From: Flavobacteriales bacterium | Lineage (GTDB): Bacteria; Bacteroidota; Bacteroidia; Flavobacteriales; TMED113 | Direction: 5' to 3' | Assembly (NCBI GenBank): GCA_002718035.1 | Contig: PBCX01000011.1 | Span: forward strand, 142,064 to 186,885 | DNA length: 44,822 nt | Part shown: piece after piece, positions 14,737-24,187 of the stretch | Layout of the letters: each line of letters opens with the position of its first letter | How positions within the stretch are numbered: the first letter of the stretch is position 1 | Notes under the pieces: model-generated | Told to the model about the DNA's origin: nothing | Databases searched by the model: none | What the model saw: the letters and a program-made list of their open reading frames with translations, nothing else | Position numbers and translations under genes: made by a program

Positions 14737-16870
14737 AGTTTATCTCTTTAGTAAAAGATCCATCCTCATATAATTTAATATAAAAATATTCATTTGTAAC
14801 AGTTTCTATGGACCTGCCCAATAAGTCAAATAAACCAATTAATTTTTTGTCAAAATAATTTTCATTTAAATTAGTGTTATGAATATTAATATTAATTTCT
14901 ACCGAAGGACTAGAACAAGTTTCATTTAAAGTTTCTATCTGCCAATCGTAAAAATAATAATAATATTGAGTACTAAAACCAGCACTATTTTCATTTTCAT
15001 AGTCATTAAAATATGCTTGATTTATACTCAAAATTTGATCAACTAAATAAGGATAATTTGTAATGCCCCCAGTTGTTCTTTTAAACATTGGATTATTACC
15101 TCCAAAATTATTATTATTTAAATTTTCATCAGTTGTGATTATATATTCACCTGTTGGAATAATCCAATTAAGTTCTATATTAAATCCATTTTCATCACTT
15201 TGAGGGACATCAATAGTATAAGATTGTAATAAATTATCAAAATTTGAGTCATATAATTGAATGGTTCTTGCTCCAGATTCACTTGCGTATACTTTAACTG
15301 ATTTTAAAGTAAATTCTTCAAATGACTGAAATTGTAAACCACCATTATAATTAATTCCACTATAATCACAGTATGAACCACCATCGCAAATATGATTTTC
15401 TTCACCTAAAGAAAATATTTCTCCTTCACTAACTACTTGTTCTTGAAAAACATAAAAAGTACTATTTTGTTCGATTGGGTCAGTGATAAAAACCGGACCA
15501 TTGTAAATTATATTTTGGTTTTCGTTAATCCAAAAAATATCACCATCACCTAATGCTTCAATAGTTAATATCTCTCCAAAATTTACAACTAGATCGGTTT
15601 GTACCGTAGGTGGGGTAATAAAGAATTGATCGCATAAATATTCACAACTCTCATTATATTCCACATTAGCTTCCGGATTGTAGTTTTCGGCTACTGGATC
15701 TGTACAACCAACAATTAAACATGATCCATCATCTTGATTTGCATCAGGATTATAATTCGAAGCATCTTCATTAGTACATCCTAAAATTGGACCAGCAATT
15801 TCTAAAATATGTAAACCAGTTTGTTGATCACTAGCTAAAATTAGTCCTGATGGAAGATAGGGATAGGCTCCCCAGCAACCTTCAAATTCAGAACCACTAT
15901 AGTTTGGTGATGTATCAAAAAAAGCAACTTCTTGTAAATTATAAGGATTTGATGCATCAATGACCGTAACACCAGAGGTGTAATAGGAAGTAACTAAATA
16001 ACTAGATGTTGTTGGATTTAAATACTCATAAGTGGTGGAAATAAAATGGGTATTATGAGGAATAACACCATCTTGACTATCATCATTCCATGATTGGATT
16101 TGATCAGTTTGCTGAATATCTGAAATATTTGACACATCATAAGCTCCAATATAACAATTTGCTTGTTCATCAGTTGTAAATACATAATTACCATCATCAG
16201 AAACCCAAGAATTATGTGTAAAATTACATGATGTAGGTGTTGAGCCTAGAATAACAGGGTTTGATTTATCAGAAACATCAATTGCCGACATTACTCCCTC
16301 ATAAACGGCTGATCCCCACAAAGTATCACCTCTAACCATACCATCATGTAAATAATAATCATCAAATAAACCTGCAATAGATGGATTCATTGGATCATTA
16401 TTTAAGTCTAGGATTATGGCACCGTTTGCAGGACCATCTTGAGATCCAAAAATATAAGCAAATCCATTTTCATCAATATAAATATTGTGAGCTCTCAAAA
16501 AATAATCAGTCCAATATGTATAACTTTGGCCACTCAAATCATTCAAATCAACAATTAGCAACCCATCTTCAGCCTCTGTTGTTATATATGCATAATTATT
16601 CCATGTTTTAAGATCTCTCCATATAGAATTAGAGCCTGGAATAAAAAATACTTCTTGTGGATTAGATGGAATAGAAATGTCTACATAAGAAAATCCATTA
16701 GCACAACCAACTAAAGCATGTTCTTTTCCTTCATGGTCAACATATCCCCAAATATCATTTAAATCCTGATTATATGTTAAGTTTCCTACTTGAACCATAT
16801 TTAAAATTTCTTGAGCTTGAAATAGATTGGAAATAAAAAGAAAAAGAAAAAATAAAATATTTTTTTTCAT
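14726..16870 (-). CDS. T9SS-secreted choice-of-anchor B protein with GCTD repeats
   Basis: 714 residues from the ATG at 16868-16870. An ATG 17 codons upstream would bury the signal peptide, so the MKKNILFFLFLFISNLFQAQ start is preferred. Residues about 20-370 are a beta-propeller-like choice-of-anchor B domain: WGYVDHEGKEHALVG, FSYVDISIPSNPQEVFFIPG, TEAEDGLLIVDLNDLSG, YVFTTDEQANCYIGAYDVS and LILASDQQTGLHILEI. Two GC[TN]D...DDGSC-type Cys repeats follow (GCTNEDASNYNPDANQDDGS, then GCTDPVAENYNPEANVEYNE). A second sandwich domain comes next, and the end (KKLIGLFDLLGRSIETVTNE...YIKLYEDGSFTKEINFNL) is the short 'LLGR...YEDGS' sorting tail. Probably surface-attached or released; ligand unknown. Confidence 0.88.
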   Translation of the reverse strand: MKKNILFFLFLFISNLFQAQEILNMVQVGNLTYNQDLNDIWGYVDHEGKEHALVGCANGFSYVDISIPSNPQEVFFIPGSNSIWRDLKTWNNYAYITTEAEDGLLIVDLNDLSGQSYTYWTDYFLRAHNIYIDENGFAYIFGSQDGPANGAIILDLNNDPMNPSIAGLFDDYYLHDGMVRGDTLWGSAVYEGVMSAIDVSDKSNPVILGSTPTSCNFTHNSWVSDDGNYVFTTDEQANCYIGAYDVSNISDIQQTDQIQSWNDDSQDGVIPHNTHFISTTYEYLNPTTSSYLVTSYYTSGVTVIDASNPYNLQEVAFFDTSPNYSGSEFEGCWGAYPYLPSGLILASDQQTGLHILEIAGPILGCTNEDASNYNPDANQDDGSCLIVGCTDPVAENYNPEANVEYNESCEYLCDQFFITPPTVQTDLVVNFGEILTIEALGDGDIFWINENQNIIYNGPVFITDPIEQNSTFYVFQEQVVSEGEIFSLGEENHICDGGSYCDYSGINYNGGLQFQSFEEFTLKSVKVYASESGARTIQLYDSNFDNLLQSYTIDVPQSDENGFNIELNWIIPTGEYIITTDENLNNNNFGGNNPMFKRTTGGITNYPYLVDQILSINQAYFNDYENENSAGFSTQYYYYFYDWQIETLNETCSSPSVEININIHNTNLNENYFDKKLIGLFDLLGRSIETVTNEYFYIKLYEDGSFTKEINFNL

Positions 16871-16935
16871 AACTGTGAATTTAAATGTTTGTTTTTTAAA
16901 GTATACAAAAATTGTTCCCAATAAAATAAATTTTG

Positions 16936-17502
16936 CTACAAATTTAACTTTTGTTCAATACTAGAAACAATAGAATGAATTATTATTATATGTAATTCCT
17001 GACACCTTTCTGTAATATTAGTGTCAACACATATAGAAACATCAGAGTGATTTAATAAATCGCTCTTATTTGATGAAGTCAATGCTATAACATTCATATT
17101 CTTTTTTTTTGCTTCTTTAGCTGCATTGATAATATTAACTGATTTTCCACTTGTGCTAATTGCTAGAAGAACATCATTTTCACTTGCATTAGCCTCTAAA
17201 TATCTTGAATAAATATAATCAAACTTTGTATCATTTGAAACACAAGTAATATAAGAGGAATCTGAAATACATATAGAAGGTAAAGGCCTTCTTTTTTTAT
17301 TAAAATAACCTGATAGTTCCTGAGAAAAATGCATAGCGTCACACATTGAACCACCGTTACCACAACTAAATATTTTTCCACCTAAATTCATTGATTTAAT
17401 AATAATTTCTACCGCATGATTAATTTTTTTAATGTTTTCATCATTATTTATAAATGAATTAACAATTTTTTGATGAGTAGAGAAATGATTTTTAATATTC
17501 AT
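16936..17502 (-). CDS. gmhA: Sedoheptulose 7-phosphate isomerase (GmhA-type SIS protein)
   Basis: 188 residues, one SIS (sugar isomerase) domain. Family features: KIFSCGNGGSMCDAMHFSQEL (about 43-63; phosphate-binding loop and His/Glu near the active site), SICISDSSYITCVSND, VLLAISTSGKSVNIINAA (second phosphate loop), and the C-terminal ELHIIIIHSIVSSIEQKL with the conserved H. GmhA makes D-glycero-D-manno-heptose 7-phosphate for LPS core or other glycans. It lies 9 bases after dsbD. The other heptose genes (hldE, gmhB) are not in the window, so DiaA-like or another sugar-isomerase role is a minor alternative. Confidence 0.85.
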   Translation of the reverse strand: MNIKNHFSTHQKIVNSFINNDENIKKINHAVEIIIKSMNLGGKIFSCGNGGSMCDAMHFSQELSGYFNKKRRPLPSICISDSSYITCVSNDTKFDYIYSRYLEANASENDVLLAISTSGKSVNIINAAKEAKKKNMNVIALTSSNKSDLLNHSDVSICVDTNITERCQELHIIIIHSIVSSIEQKLNL

Positions 17503-17511
17503 TATTATTAT

Positions 17512-19602
17512 TTATTCTGAGTAAAAGTCATTTAAGCCTTGTTCCAACCATTTTTTATAACTATTGATGTCATTAGCATCTTTATACGCTTTAGGTTGAA
17601 AATATTTTCCTTTCTCATCTTTCAAAAGCTCTTCTTGAAAATCAGGATCAGAGCTAGGCTTAAGAATTATATGTAAAGGTTGTGTGTTTTTTTCAAATGT
17701 TAAAGTTTGTAACGTACTCCATTGTTTCCCTGTTGTATTGATAATCTTAGATTTCTTCCAAGTACCATCTACATAACATTCATCTATTGAATGCTCTTCA
17801 ACTTCTTTTCTAACATCAACATATAATTGAGTAAGTATATACTTACCTATTAACCTATCAACTTCTTTATCATTCCATACTTGATTTTCTAATTTTCTAC
17901 AGTTAACACAAGCCATACCAGTAAAGTCCACTAATATCGGCTTATTAAACTTTATTGATAAATCAATTGCTTCAAAATAATCTTTAGTTACAATCCTATC
18001 AATATTCTTATCAGAAAGTTCTGCCGGATCTTCATTACAGTATGAATATGTTTTGGGAGGGGGAAGTCCAAATAAAGTATGAGTAAAAACATCTTGATAT
18101 TTACATGTAACTCCTGGAATTAAGTATACAACAAAAAAAAGAGTTAAAATACCAAAAGCAATTCTTGATTTACCTATTTTTTTTCCTTTTGAATCATGCG
18201 GAAATCTAATAACTCCAAATAAGTACAAAGCAAGAGCTAAAAAGGTAATAGTCCATAAAATAAAAAATATTTCATACTTTATTATTCCTAGCTTATAAAC
18301 CATATCAGCGTTAGATAAAAACTTAATTGCTAATGCTATTTCTAAAAATCCAATGAAAACTTTAAAAGTATTCATCCATCCTCCGGACCTGGGAAGAGAT
18401 TTCAACCACGTTGGAAATACAGCAAATAACGTGAAAGGTATTCCCAAGGCTAACCCAAAACCTAGCATAGCTGAACTTAATTGAAATGCAACTGCTGATC
18501 CAGAACCTGATGCAGTCAATCCGGTCTTAGCTAAAGCCGCGCCTAAGACGGGACCTGTACAAGAAAAAGATACTAGAGCCAAAGTTAGTGCCATGAAAAA
18601 AATTCCTAATATACCACCTACATTAGAAGCAGAATCCACTTTATTTAACAATCTGCTAGGAAGGCGTATCTCAAAATATCCAAAAAATGATATTGCAAAA
18701 ACAGTAAACACAATAAAAAATATCAAGTTTAACCAAACATTTGTAGAAATTTGATTTAATATCTCTGCATCAAGTGAAAAAAAATGAAAAGGTAAACTAA
18801 GTAACAAATAAATTAAAACAATAAAACCGCCGTATAAGGATGCTCTAAAAATTGCTTTTCTTCTAACTTCAGAGCCTTTTAAAAAAAAACTAACTGTTAA
18901 GGGAATCATAGGGAAAACACATGGCGTAACCAACGCTATCAAACCAGCAATAATACCAGCGATTAAAGCCTCTATAAGCTTAAATGTTAAAGAACTTTCT
19001 TCTTCAATAATCAAGGACTCTAATCCTTTAATACTTCTTTTGTATTCATTTGAACAGTTGAAATCATCATTAGAGCTAATTTTATCAACATCTTGTTCAA
19101 TTAAGTCTTTTTTTTTTAAGTAAAAAACAATATCAATAATTTCGGGAGGCAAACATTGTTGATCATCACAAACCATAAACTCATACATTGCTTCAATTTT
19201 TTCAACTCCTTCATCGACAATTATTAACTGATTGAAATTAGCTTTTTCTTCAAAATACCTTGCAATTTCTTCTTGGATTGGAACATATTTTTCAATCGGC
19301 TTATCTTCTTTAAATAAAACCTTAAATCCATCAACAAAATCTACTCTTTCAGGCTTAGCATCAATAAAATCCAAACCATCTATATTTTTAAAATAAAAAC
19401 TTGTGGATACAATAAAACTTTCTGGATTTTTATACTGAGAATAAATATGCCAACCATCTTCTATTAGAACATTAGCAGATAATTCATATTTACCTTTACC
19501 CAATTCATCTACGTCAAAAGACCAAGTAGTTGGATCTTCAATTTGTGACAAACCCAAAAAAGGAAAAATCAAACAAAAAATAGAAAGAATTATTTTTTTC
19601 AT
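17512..19602 (-). CDS. dsbD: Thiol:disulfide interchange protein DsbD
   Basis: Moves reducing power from cytoplasmic thioredoxin across the inner membrane to periplasmic partners. 696 residues with three parts. A signal peptide (1-19) and N-terminal beta domain with CDDQQCLPP (Cys pair) come first. A polytopic DsbD core follows (about 205-500), with TPCVFPMIPLTVSFF and FSCTGPVLGAALAKTGL carrying the two membrane cysteines. The C-terminal thioredoxin domain has C565-V-N-C568 in FTGMACVNCRKLE. The domain order is the full-length one, not the short CcdA form. It follows tilS by 3 bases and precedes gmhA by 9, so it sits within the pabB-tilS-dsbD-gmhA run. Confidence 0.94.
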   Translation of the reverse strand: MKKIILSIFCLIFPFLGLSQIEDPTTWSFDVDELGKGKYELSANVLIEDGWHIYSQYKNPESFIVSTSFYFKNIDGLDFIDAKPERVDFVDGFKVLFKEDKPIEKYVPIQEEIARYFEEKANFNQLIIVDEGVEKIEAMYEFMVCDDQQCLPPEIIDIVFYLKKKDLIEQDVDKISSNDDFNCSNEYKRSIKGLESLIIEEESSLTFKLIEALIAGIIAGLIALVTPCVFPMIPLTVSFFLKGSEVRRKAIFRASLYGGFIVLIYLLLSLPFHFFSLDAEILNQISTNVWLNLIFFIVFTVFAISFFGYFEIRLPSRLLNKVDSASNVGGILGIFFMALTLALVSFSCTGPVLGAALAKTGLTASGSGSAVAFQLSSAMLGFGLALGIPFTLFAVFPTWLKSLPRSGGWMNTFKVFIGFLEIALAIKFLSNADMVYKLGIIKYEIFFILWTITFLALALYLFGVIRFPHDSKGKKIGKSRIAFGILTLFFVVYLIPGVTCKYQDVFTHTLFGLPPPKTYSYCNEDPAELSDKNIDRIVTKDYFEAIDLSIKFNKPILVDFTGMACVNCRKLENQVWNDKEVDRLIGKYILTQLYVDVRKEVEEHSIDECYVDGTWKKSKIINTTGKQWSTLQTLTFEKNTQPLHIILKPSSDPDFQEELLKDEKGKYFQPKAYKDANDINSYKKWLEQGLNDFYSE

Positions 19603-19605
19603 ACC

Positions 19606-20910
19606 TTAATTTATTCGGCAAATATATGCCTTTTCTTCACCCTCAACAAATTTATATCGCTCATCAACTCTATGACCTACTATCCAAACTATGCTTTTAT
19701 TTGAACACAATACATAGCATTTTTGTTTTTCTATTAAGGAAAATTTATTGTCAATAAAATAATCACTTAACTTTTTTTTTCCTTTCATTCCAGACGGAAT
19801 AAACCAATCACCACTTTCCCAATTTCTTAAAGTAAGTGGAAATTTTAATTTATTATAACTTAAAATCGCTGAACTCTTAATCTTTTCATCTTTCAAATTA
19901 AATTTATGAGCCAACTGTAAAGTCATTTTAACAGGGTGATTAATAAATATACATGAATCGGTTATATTAATACTTTGTTTTGAAAATAATTTTGAAATAC
20001 AAATACTATCTCTGTCTCTAATTAGTACATAATTTTTAGAGTAAAATGATTTACCTGGCTGTGAATCAATTACATTGTATACACTATCAATATCTTTAAA
20101 TCCATAATCATTAATTATTTCAAATAAAAGAGTTTTAGGTTCAATTGAAATCATTAGTGCTTTAATATTAATAATAAGAGTATCATCATTGTGATTACAA
20201 CATCTTATCTTTTCATTATTTATGAAATTAGAATAGATGTTTTCAGCACTTTGAAAATTATTTATTGTGGATTTAATTGATTCGAAAAAACCAGGATTTA
20301 AATTTTCAAACTCTGGAATAATAAAATTTCTCACTCTGTTTCTTCTATATTTTACATCATTATTAGAATTGTCATTTCTAAATTTTATTCTATTTTTTTT
20401 AGCAAAGTCAGAAATTTCATTCTTAGTAAATTTAAGAAGTGGTCTAATTATCTTATTTTCTTTAGTTGGAATTCCTTTTAAACCAGAAACACCAGTTCCC
20501 CTTGCAATATTTAACAAAATTGTTTCTACAGAGTCATTAAAATGATGAGCTGTAACTAAATAATCAAATTTATACTTTTTAAGAATATTCTTGAACCAAT
20601 TATATCTTAATTTTCTTGCGGCCATTTGAATTGAAACAGAGCTCTCTGATGCTATTTTTTTTGTCTCAAATTTTTTTAAATAAAATTTATGATTAAATCT
20701 TTCACAAACTTCTTTAACAAATATTTCATCCTCATCAGATTCATTTCCTCTTAATAAAAAATTACAATGAGCAACCGAAAAATTTAAAGAATATTCTTGA
20801 AATAATTTAAATAAAACCATACTATCAACTCCTCCACTAACTGCCAATAAAAAAGAAGAATTTTTATAATCAACAATTTCTTCAAGATATTTTATAAACT
20901 TATTTTTCAT
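19606..20910 (-). CDS. tilS: tRNA(Ile)-lysidine synthase (TilS)
   Basis: Converts C34 of the CAU-anticodon tRNA-Ile to lysidine, so that it reads AUA, a frequent codon in such AT-rich genomes. 434 residues. The N-type ATP pyrophosphatase loop is AVSGGVDSM (SGGVDS 25-30). FLLRGNESDEDE, YLVTAHHFNDSVETILLNI, RGTGVSGLKGIP, RPLLKFTK, and NDNSNNDVKYRRNRVRNFIIP are all TilS signatures. The C-terminal LRNWESGDWFIPSGMKGKKKLSDYF domain is present. The start overlaps pabB by 11 bases. Essential in most bacteria. Confidence 0.95.
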   Translation of the reverse strand: MKNKFIKYLEEIVDYKNSSFLLAVSGGVDSMVLFKLFQEYSLNFSVAHCNFLLRGNESDEDEIFVKEVCERFNHKFYLKKFETKKIASESSVSIQMAARKLRYNWFKNILKKYKFDYLVTAHHFNDSVETILLNIARGTGVSGLKGIPTKENKIIRPLLKFTKNEISDFAKKNRIKFRNDNSNNDVKYRRNRVRNFIIPEFENLNPGFFESIKSTINNFQSAENIYSNFINNEKIRCCNHNDDTLIINIKALMISIEPKTLLFEIINDYGFKDIDSVYNVIDSQPGKSFYSKNYVLIRDRDSICISKLFSKQSINITDSCIFINHPVKMTLQLAHKFNLKDEKIKSSAILSYNKLKFPLTLRNWESGDWFIPSGMKGKKKLSDYFIDNKFSLIEKQKCYVLCSNKSIVWIVGHRVDERYKFVEGEEKAYICRIN

Positions 20911-22186
20911 TGCTTAATACATTAAGAATTGATTTTGCTTTAATTAAACATTCTTCGTATTCTTTATTTGGGTCAGAGTCAATTGTTATAGCACCTCCAA
21001 CAATAAAGGAAAGATAATTACTTTTTTGATTAAATAACAAAGATCGAATAACAACATTGAAATCAAAATCTAAATCTGGGTTAAAAAAACCAATAGAACC
21101 CGAATACAAACCTCTTTTAATATTTTCATACTTTTCAATTAATTCCATTGACCTTAATTTTGGAGCACCCGTCATTGAGCCCATTGGAAATGAATTTTTT
21201 ATTACATCTAAAGGATGGTATTCATCTTTGATTCTAGAAGATATAGTAGAAATTAAATGATGAACATTCTTGTAACTATATAACTTAGCAAGCTCTTCAA
21301 CTTTTACAGAATTTTTCTTGGCCGTAATTGAAAGATCATTTCTTACCAAATCAACAATCATAACATTTTCTGAAAAATCCTTTTCACTTTTTAATAAATT
21401 TTTTTTACTGTCATCATCAATACGTAAATTAGTAGTCCGTAGAGCTGTTCCTTTTATAGGTTGGGAAATAACCTTATTGTTCTTATGTCTGATATATCTT
21501 TCTGGACTTGAACACAAACAATATTTATGATTTACTTTATAGAATGAAGCAAACGGTGATTGAGAATAATTGTTAAGAATAAAAAATAAATTTGAGGGAC
21601 TAAAATCATTAAACTCCACCTTAAATTCTTGGCAAAAATTCATTTCATATATATCACCTTTTTGAATATGATTTTTTATTAAATTAATAATAGATAAATA
21701 TTTTTTTTTTGAAATATTAGGTTTAACTGAAAATTTACCTTTAACGATTTTTGAATGATTTTGATTTAATATTTTGTTGTAAATTGAAACAGTATCCTTT
21801 TTTGAATCATCATAAATTATCGTAAGAGTTTTATTTTTAACTTTAAAAATGTAAAATGGAATGAAAAAATTTAATTTATCAAATTCAAAAAAATCCATAT
21901 TCTCTGATTTTAAATCTTCTATTTCATTTTTCAAATCATAACTAAAATGACCAAAAACCCAATCTTTATTATCATCTAAAAATTTTTGAAAGGATTTAAA
22001 AATATTTTTTTTGGGACAACAATTTTTTTTAACTCCAAATGCAGCTAAATAATCAAAAGAATTTCTGGAACTATTATTACTATCCAGAAAACAAAATCTT
22101 GATTTTTTTTCAAGAAAAAAAATTAATTTTTTTTTAAAAGAATTAGGACAATCAAGAATAAATGTTTTTTTCTTTCTCATAAACAT
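20900..22186 (-). CDS. pabB: Aminodeoxychorismate synthase component I (PabB)
   Basis: Makes 4-amino-4-deoxychorismate from chorismate, on the way to p-aminobenzoate and folate. 428 residues. The C-terminal chorismate-binding domain has GDIYEMNFCQEF, SSPERYIR, SQPIKGTALR, MIVDLVRNDLS, SFPMGSMTGAPKLRSMELIE and GGAITIDSDPNKEYEEC. The PIKGT motif, with Lys rather than Ala, separates PabB from anthranilate synthase TrpE. The N-terminal domain is short and divergent. Two starts are possible, the ATG at 22186 and one two codons downstream at 22180. No pabA amidotransferase is adjacent, so it must be encoded elsewhere. It opens the run with tilS, dsbD and gmhA. Confidence 0.9.
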   Translation of the reverse strand: MFMRKKKTFILDCPNSFKKKLIFFLEKKSRFCFLDSNNSSRNSFDYLAAFGVKKNCCPKKNIFKSFQKFLDDNKDWVFGHFSYDLKNEIEDLKSENMDFFEFDKLNFFIPFYIFKVKNKTLTIIYDDSKKDTVSIYNKILNQNHSKIVKGKFSVKPNISKKKYLSIINLIKNHIQKGDIYEMNFCQEFKVEFNDFSPSNLFFILNNYSQSPFASFYKVNHKYCLCSSPERYIRHKNNKVISQPIKGTALRTTNLRIDDDSKKNLLKSEKDFSENVMIVDLVRNDLSITAKKNSVKVEELAKLYSYKNVHHLISTISSRIKDEYHPLDVIKNSFPMGSMTGAPKLRSMELIEKYENIKRGLYSGSIGFFNPDLDFDFNVVIRSLLFNQKSNYLSFIVGGAITIDSDPNKEYEECLIKAKSILNVLSNEK

Positions 22187-22219
22187 TGTTAAATTAGTGA
22201 ATTATTAATCAAAAAAATA

Positions 22220-22783
22220 ATGATGGAAAATTTAATTAAAACAGTTGTTTCGATGCTAATTATATTAATATTAGTAACTGTTATTTGGGTTATGATGTGT
22301 GGTAAATCAGGAAATAGGACACTTGAATTATATAATCATAATGTAAAAAATTTAAAAAAATTTTGGATGCATTATGAAAATGAAGACTTAGAAAAGATTG
22401 AAGATATGATGGCTGAAAATTATGAAAGTTATTTTTATCCAATTAACAAACCAAAAGGAGTTAAATCCAGTAAATATGAAGAATTGGAACGAATGAAAAG
22501 ATTTTTTGAAATAGTTGATAACATTTCTTTAGATCACATTATTATGTTACCAGGAATAGACACCACCAATCTCATGTTAGATGGAAGTGTAAGAATGTAT
22601 TCAGGTTGGTCATTTGATGTAAATGATATAAAAATCAAGTTATCAAGTTATGGTTTTTATGATTTTATTGAAAATAAAATACAATTATCACATGAGTGGT
22701 ATGATAGAAGTGGTGTTGGTCTAGAAATAAGAAAGGCCTTTCAAATAAATGAAAATTTTTCTGAAGGAAAACCTAATGAATAA
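22220..22783 (+). CDS. Membrane-anchored protein, possibly NTF2-like, unknown function
   Basis: 187 residues. A single N-terminal transmembrane segment (TVVSMLIILILVTVIWVMMC, about 8-27) is followed by a polar domain of about 150 residues. The pattern LYNHNVKNLKKFWMHYENED, then IEDMMAENYESYF, and later a run of beta strands (DGSVRMYSGWSFDV, IKIKLSSYGFYDF, KIQLSHEWYDRSG) resembles the cone fold of NTF2/SnoaL-like proteins. The Cys after the hydrophobic run lacks a good lipobox, so I favour a membrane anchor over lipidation. It stands alone on the plus strand between the divergent pabB and the convergent lpd, 3 bases from the lpd stop. Function not recognised. Confidence 0.75.
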   Translation: MMENLIKTVVSMLIILILVTVIWVMMCGKSGNRTLELYNHNVKNLKKFWMHYENEDLEKIEDMMAENYESYFYPINKPKGVKSSKYEELERMKRFFEIVDNISLDHIIMLPGIDTTNLMLDGSVRMYSGWSFDVNDIKIKLSSYGFYDFIENKIQLSHEWYDRSGVGLEIRKAFQINENFSEGKPNE

Positions 22784-22786
22784 TTA

Positions 22787-24187
22787 TTAAAAATTTAATG
22801 ATCTTTTTTCTGTTGCATCTAAGGCTGCTTCTTTAAATGCTTCAGAAAATGTTGGATGAGCATGACAAATTCTTGCAATATCCTCAGCAGAAGCTTTATA
22901 TTCCATTGCGACAACTGCCTCAGATATTAAATCAGCACACCTAGGCCCGATCATATGAACGCCTAAGATCTCATCAGATTCAGAATCGCATATTACTTTT
23001 ATAAAACCATCCAAATCCATTGAAATTCTTGCTCTACCATTTGCCTTAAATGGAAATTTACCAACTTTGATTGATCTACCCTCATTTCTCAATTCTTTTT
23101 CTGTCTTTCCAACAGAAGATACTTCAGGCCAAGTATAAATTACACTAGGGACTAAATTGTAATCTATATGTGGGATTTGACCAGCTATAGTTTCAGCTAC
23201 AAAAACACCTTCTTCCTCAGCTTTGTGAGCTAACATTGGACCTTGAATAACATCACCTATAGCATATATATTAGGGATGGAAGTTTGTAACTTTTTATTT
23301 ACTTTAATTCTTCCTCTCTCATCAAGATCAATAGAAAGGTTCTCTAAACCTAAACCTTCTGTGAAAGGTTTTCTTCCAACTGAAACTAAACAATAATCAG
23401 AAACATCTTTAATTTCAGCGCCTGTCTTGTCGCGTGAGATAACTTCAACTTTTTCTCCAACTTTTTTTACTGATTGAACTTCATTTGATAAATTAAATTC
23501 AAAATTTAAGTGATTTGTGAGTACTTTTTTTAATTCATCGCTTAAGCTTTTATCCATAAAAGATATAATTGAATCTGAATAATCAAAAACTTTGACCTTA
23601 GTTCCTAACCTTGCAAAAACAGAGCCTAATTCTAAACCAATAACACCTGCACCTACGATAGATAATGTTTTTGGACACTCTTTTAACGATAGAGCTTCAG
23701 TAGAAGAAATAACTCTTTTTTTATCAAAATTAATAAAGCTTGGTATAATTGGTTTTGATCCAGTTGCAATAACAACATTTTTTGATTTCAATATTTTTTT
23801 ATTTTCATCACTTAAAATTTCAATATCTCCTGCTTTTGTTAATCTACCCAAGCCATGAAAAACAGAAATTTTGTTTTTTTTCATTAAAAAATTTAAGCCA
23901 TCAGAATTCTCTTTAACTACTTTTGATTTTCTAGTTACCATTTTAGGAAAATCAAACTTTGGCGTAGCTTTTATGCCATGTTCCAAAAACTCAGTATTAG
24001 CTTTGTGATAAAGCTCAGAAGATTCTAATAATGATTTAGAGGGAATACAGCCAACATTTAAACATGTTCCGCCAAGGTTACTATATTTCTCAATTATCGC
24101 TACTTTCATTCCAAGTTGAGAAGCCCTAATAGCACAAACATAGCCCCCTGGACCAGAGCCAATAACAACCAAATCAAATGAAACCAT
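22787..24187 (-). CDS. lpdA: Dihydrolipoyl dehydrogenase
   Basis: The E3 component of 2-oxoacid dehydrogenase complexes and of the glycine cleavage system, whose P-protein gene gcvP is also in this window; it reoxidises dihydrolipoyl groups with NAD+. 466 residues, typical. FAD fold IGSGPGGYVCAIRASQLG; redox disulfide GGTCLNVGCIPSKS (C42, C47); NAD-binding SIVGAGVIGLELGSVFARLG; IYAIGDVIQGPMLAHKAEEE; C-terminal HAHPTFSEAF with the His-Glu pair (H444, E449). The start lies inside the end of lnt (14-base overlap), so the two are probably co-expressed, an unusual partnership with no obvious pathway link. Confidence 0.95.
   Translation of the reverse strand: MVSFDLVVIGSGPGGYVCAIRASQLGMKVAIIEKYSNLGGTCLNVGCIPSKSLLESSELYHKANTEFLEHGIKATPKFDFPKMVTRKSKVVKENSDGLNFLMKKNKISVFHGLGRLTKAGDIEILSDENKKILKSKNVVIATGSKPIIPSFINFDKKRVISSTEALSLKECPKTLSIVGAGVIGLELGSVFARLGTKVKVFDYSDSIISFMDKSLSDELKKVLTNHLNFEFNLSNEVQSVKKVGEKVEVISRDKTGAEIKDVSDYCLVSVGRKPFTEGLGLENLSIDLDERGRIKVNKKLQTSIPNIYAIGDVIQGPMLAHKAEEEGVFVAETIAGQIPHIDYNLVPSVIYTWPEVSSVGKTEKELRNEGRSIKVGKFPFKANGRARISMDLDGFIKVICDSESDEILGVHMIGPRCADLISEAVVAMEYKASAEDIARICHAHPTFSEAFKEAALDATEKRSLNF

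Noticed and set aside
20267-20545. 92-codon plus-strand frame antisense to tilS
   Set aside because: Shadow frame; tilS motifs are intact across the same region.
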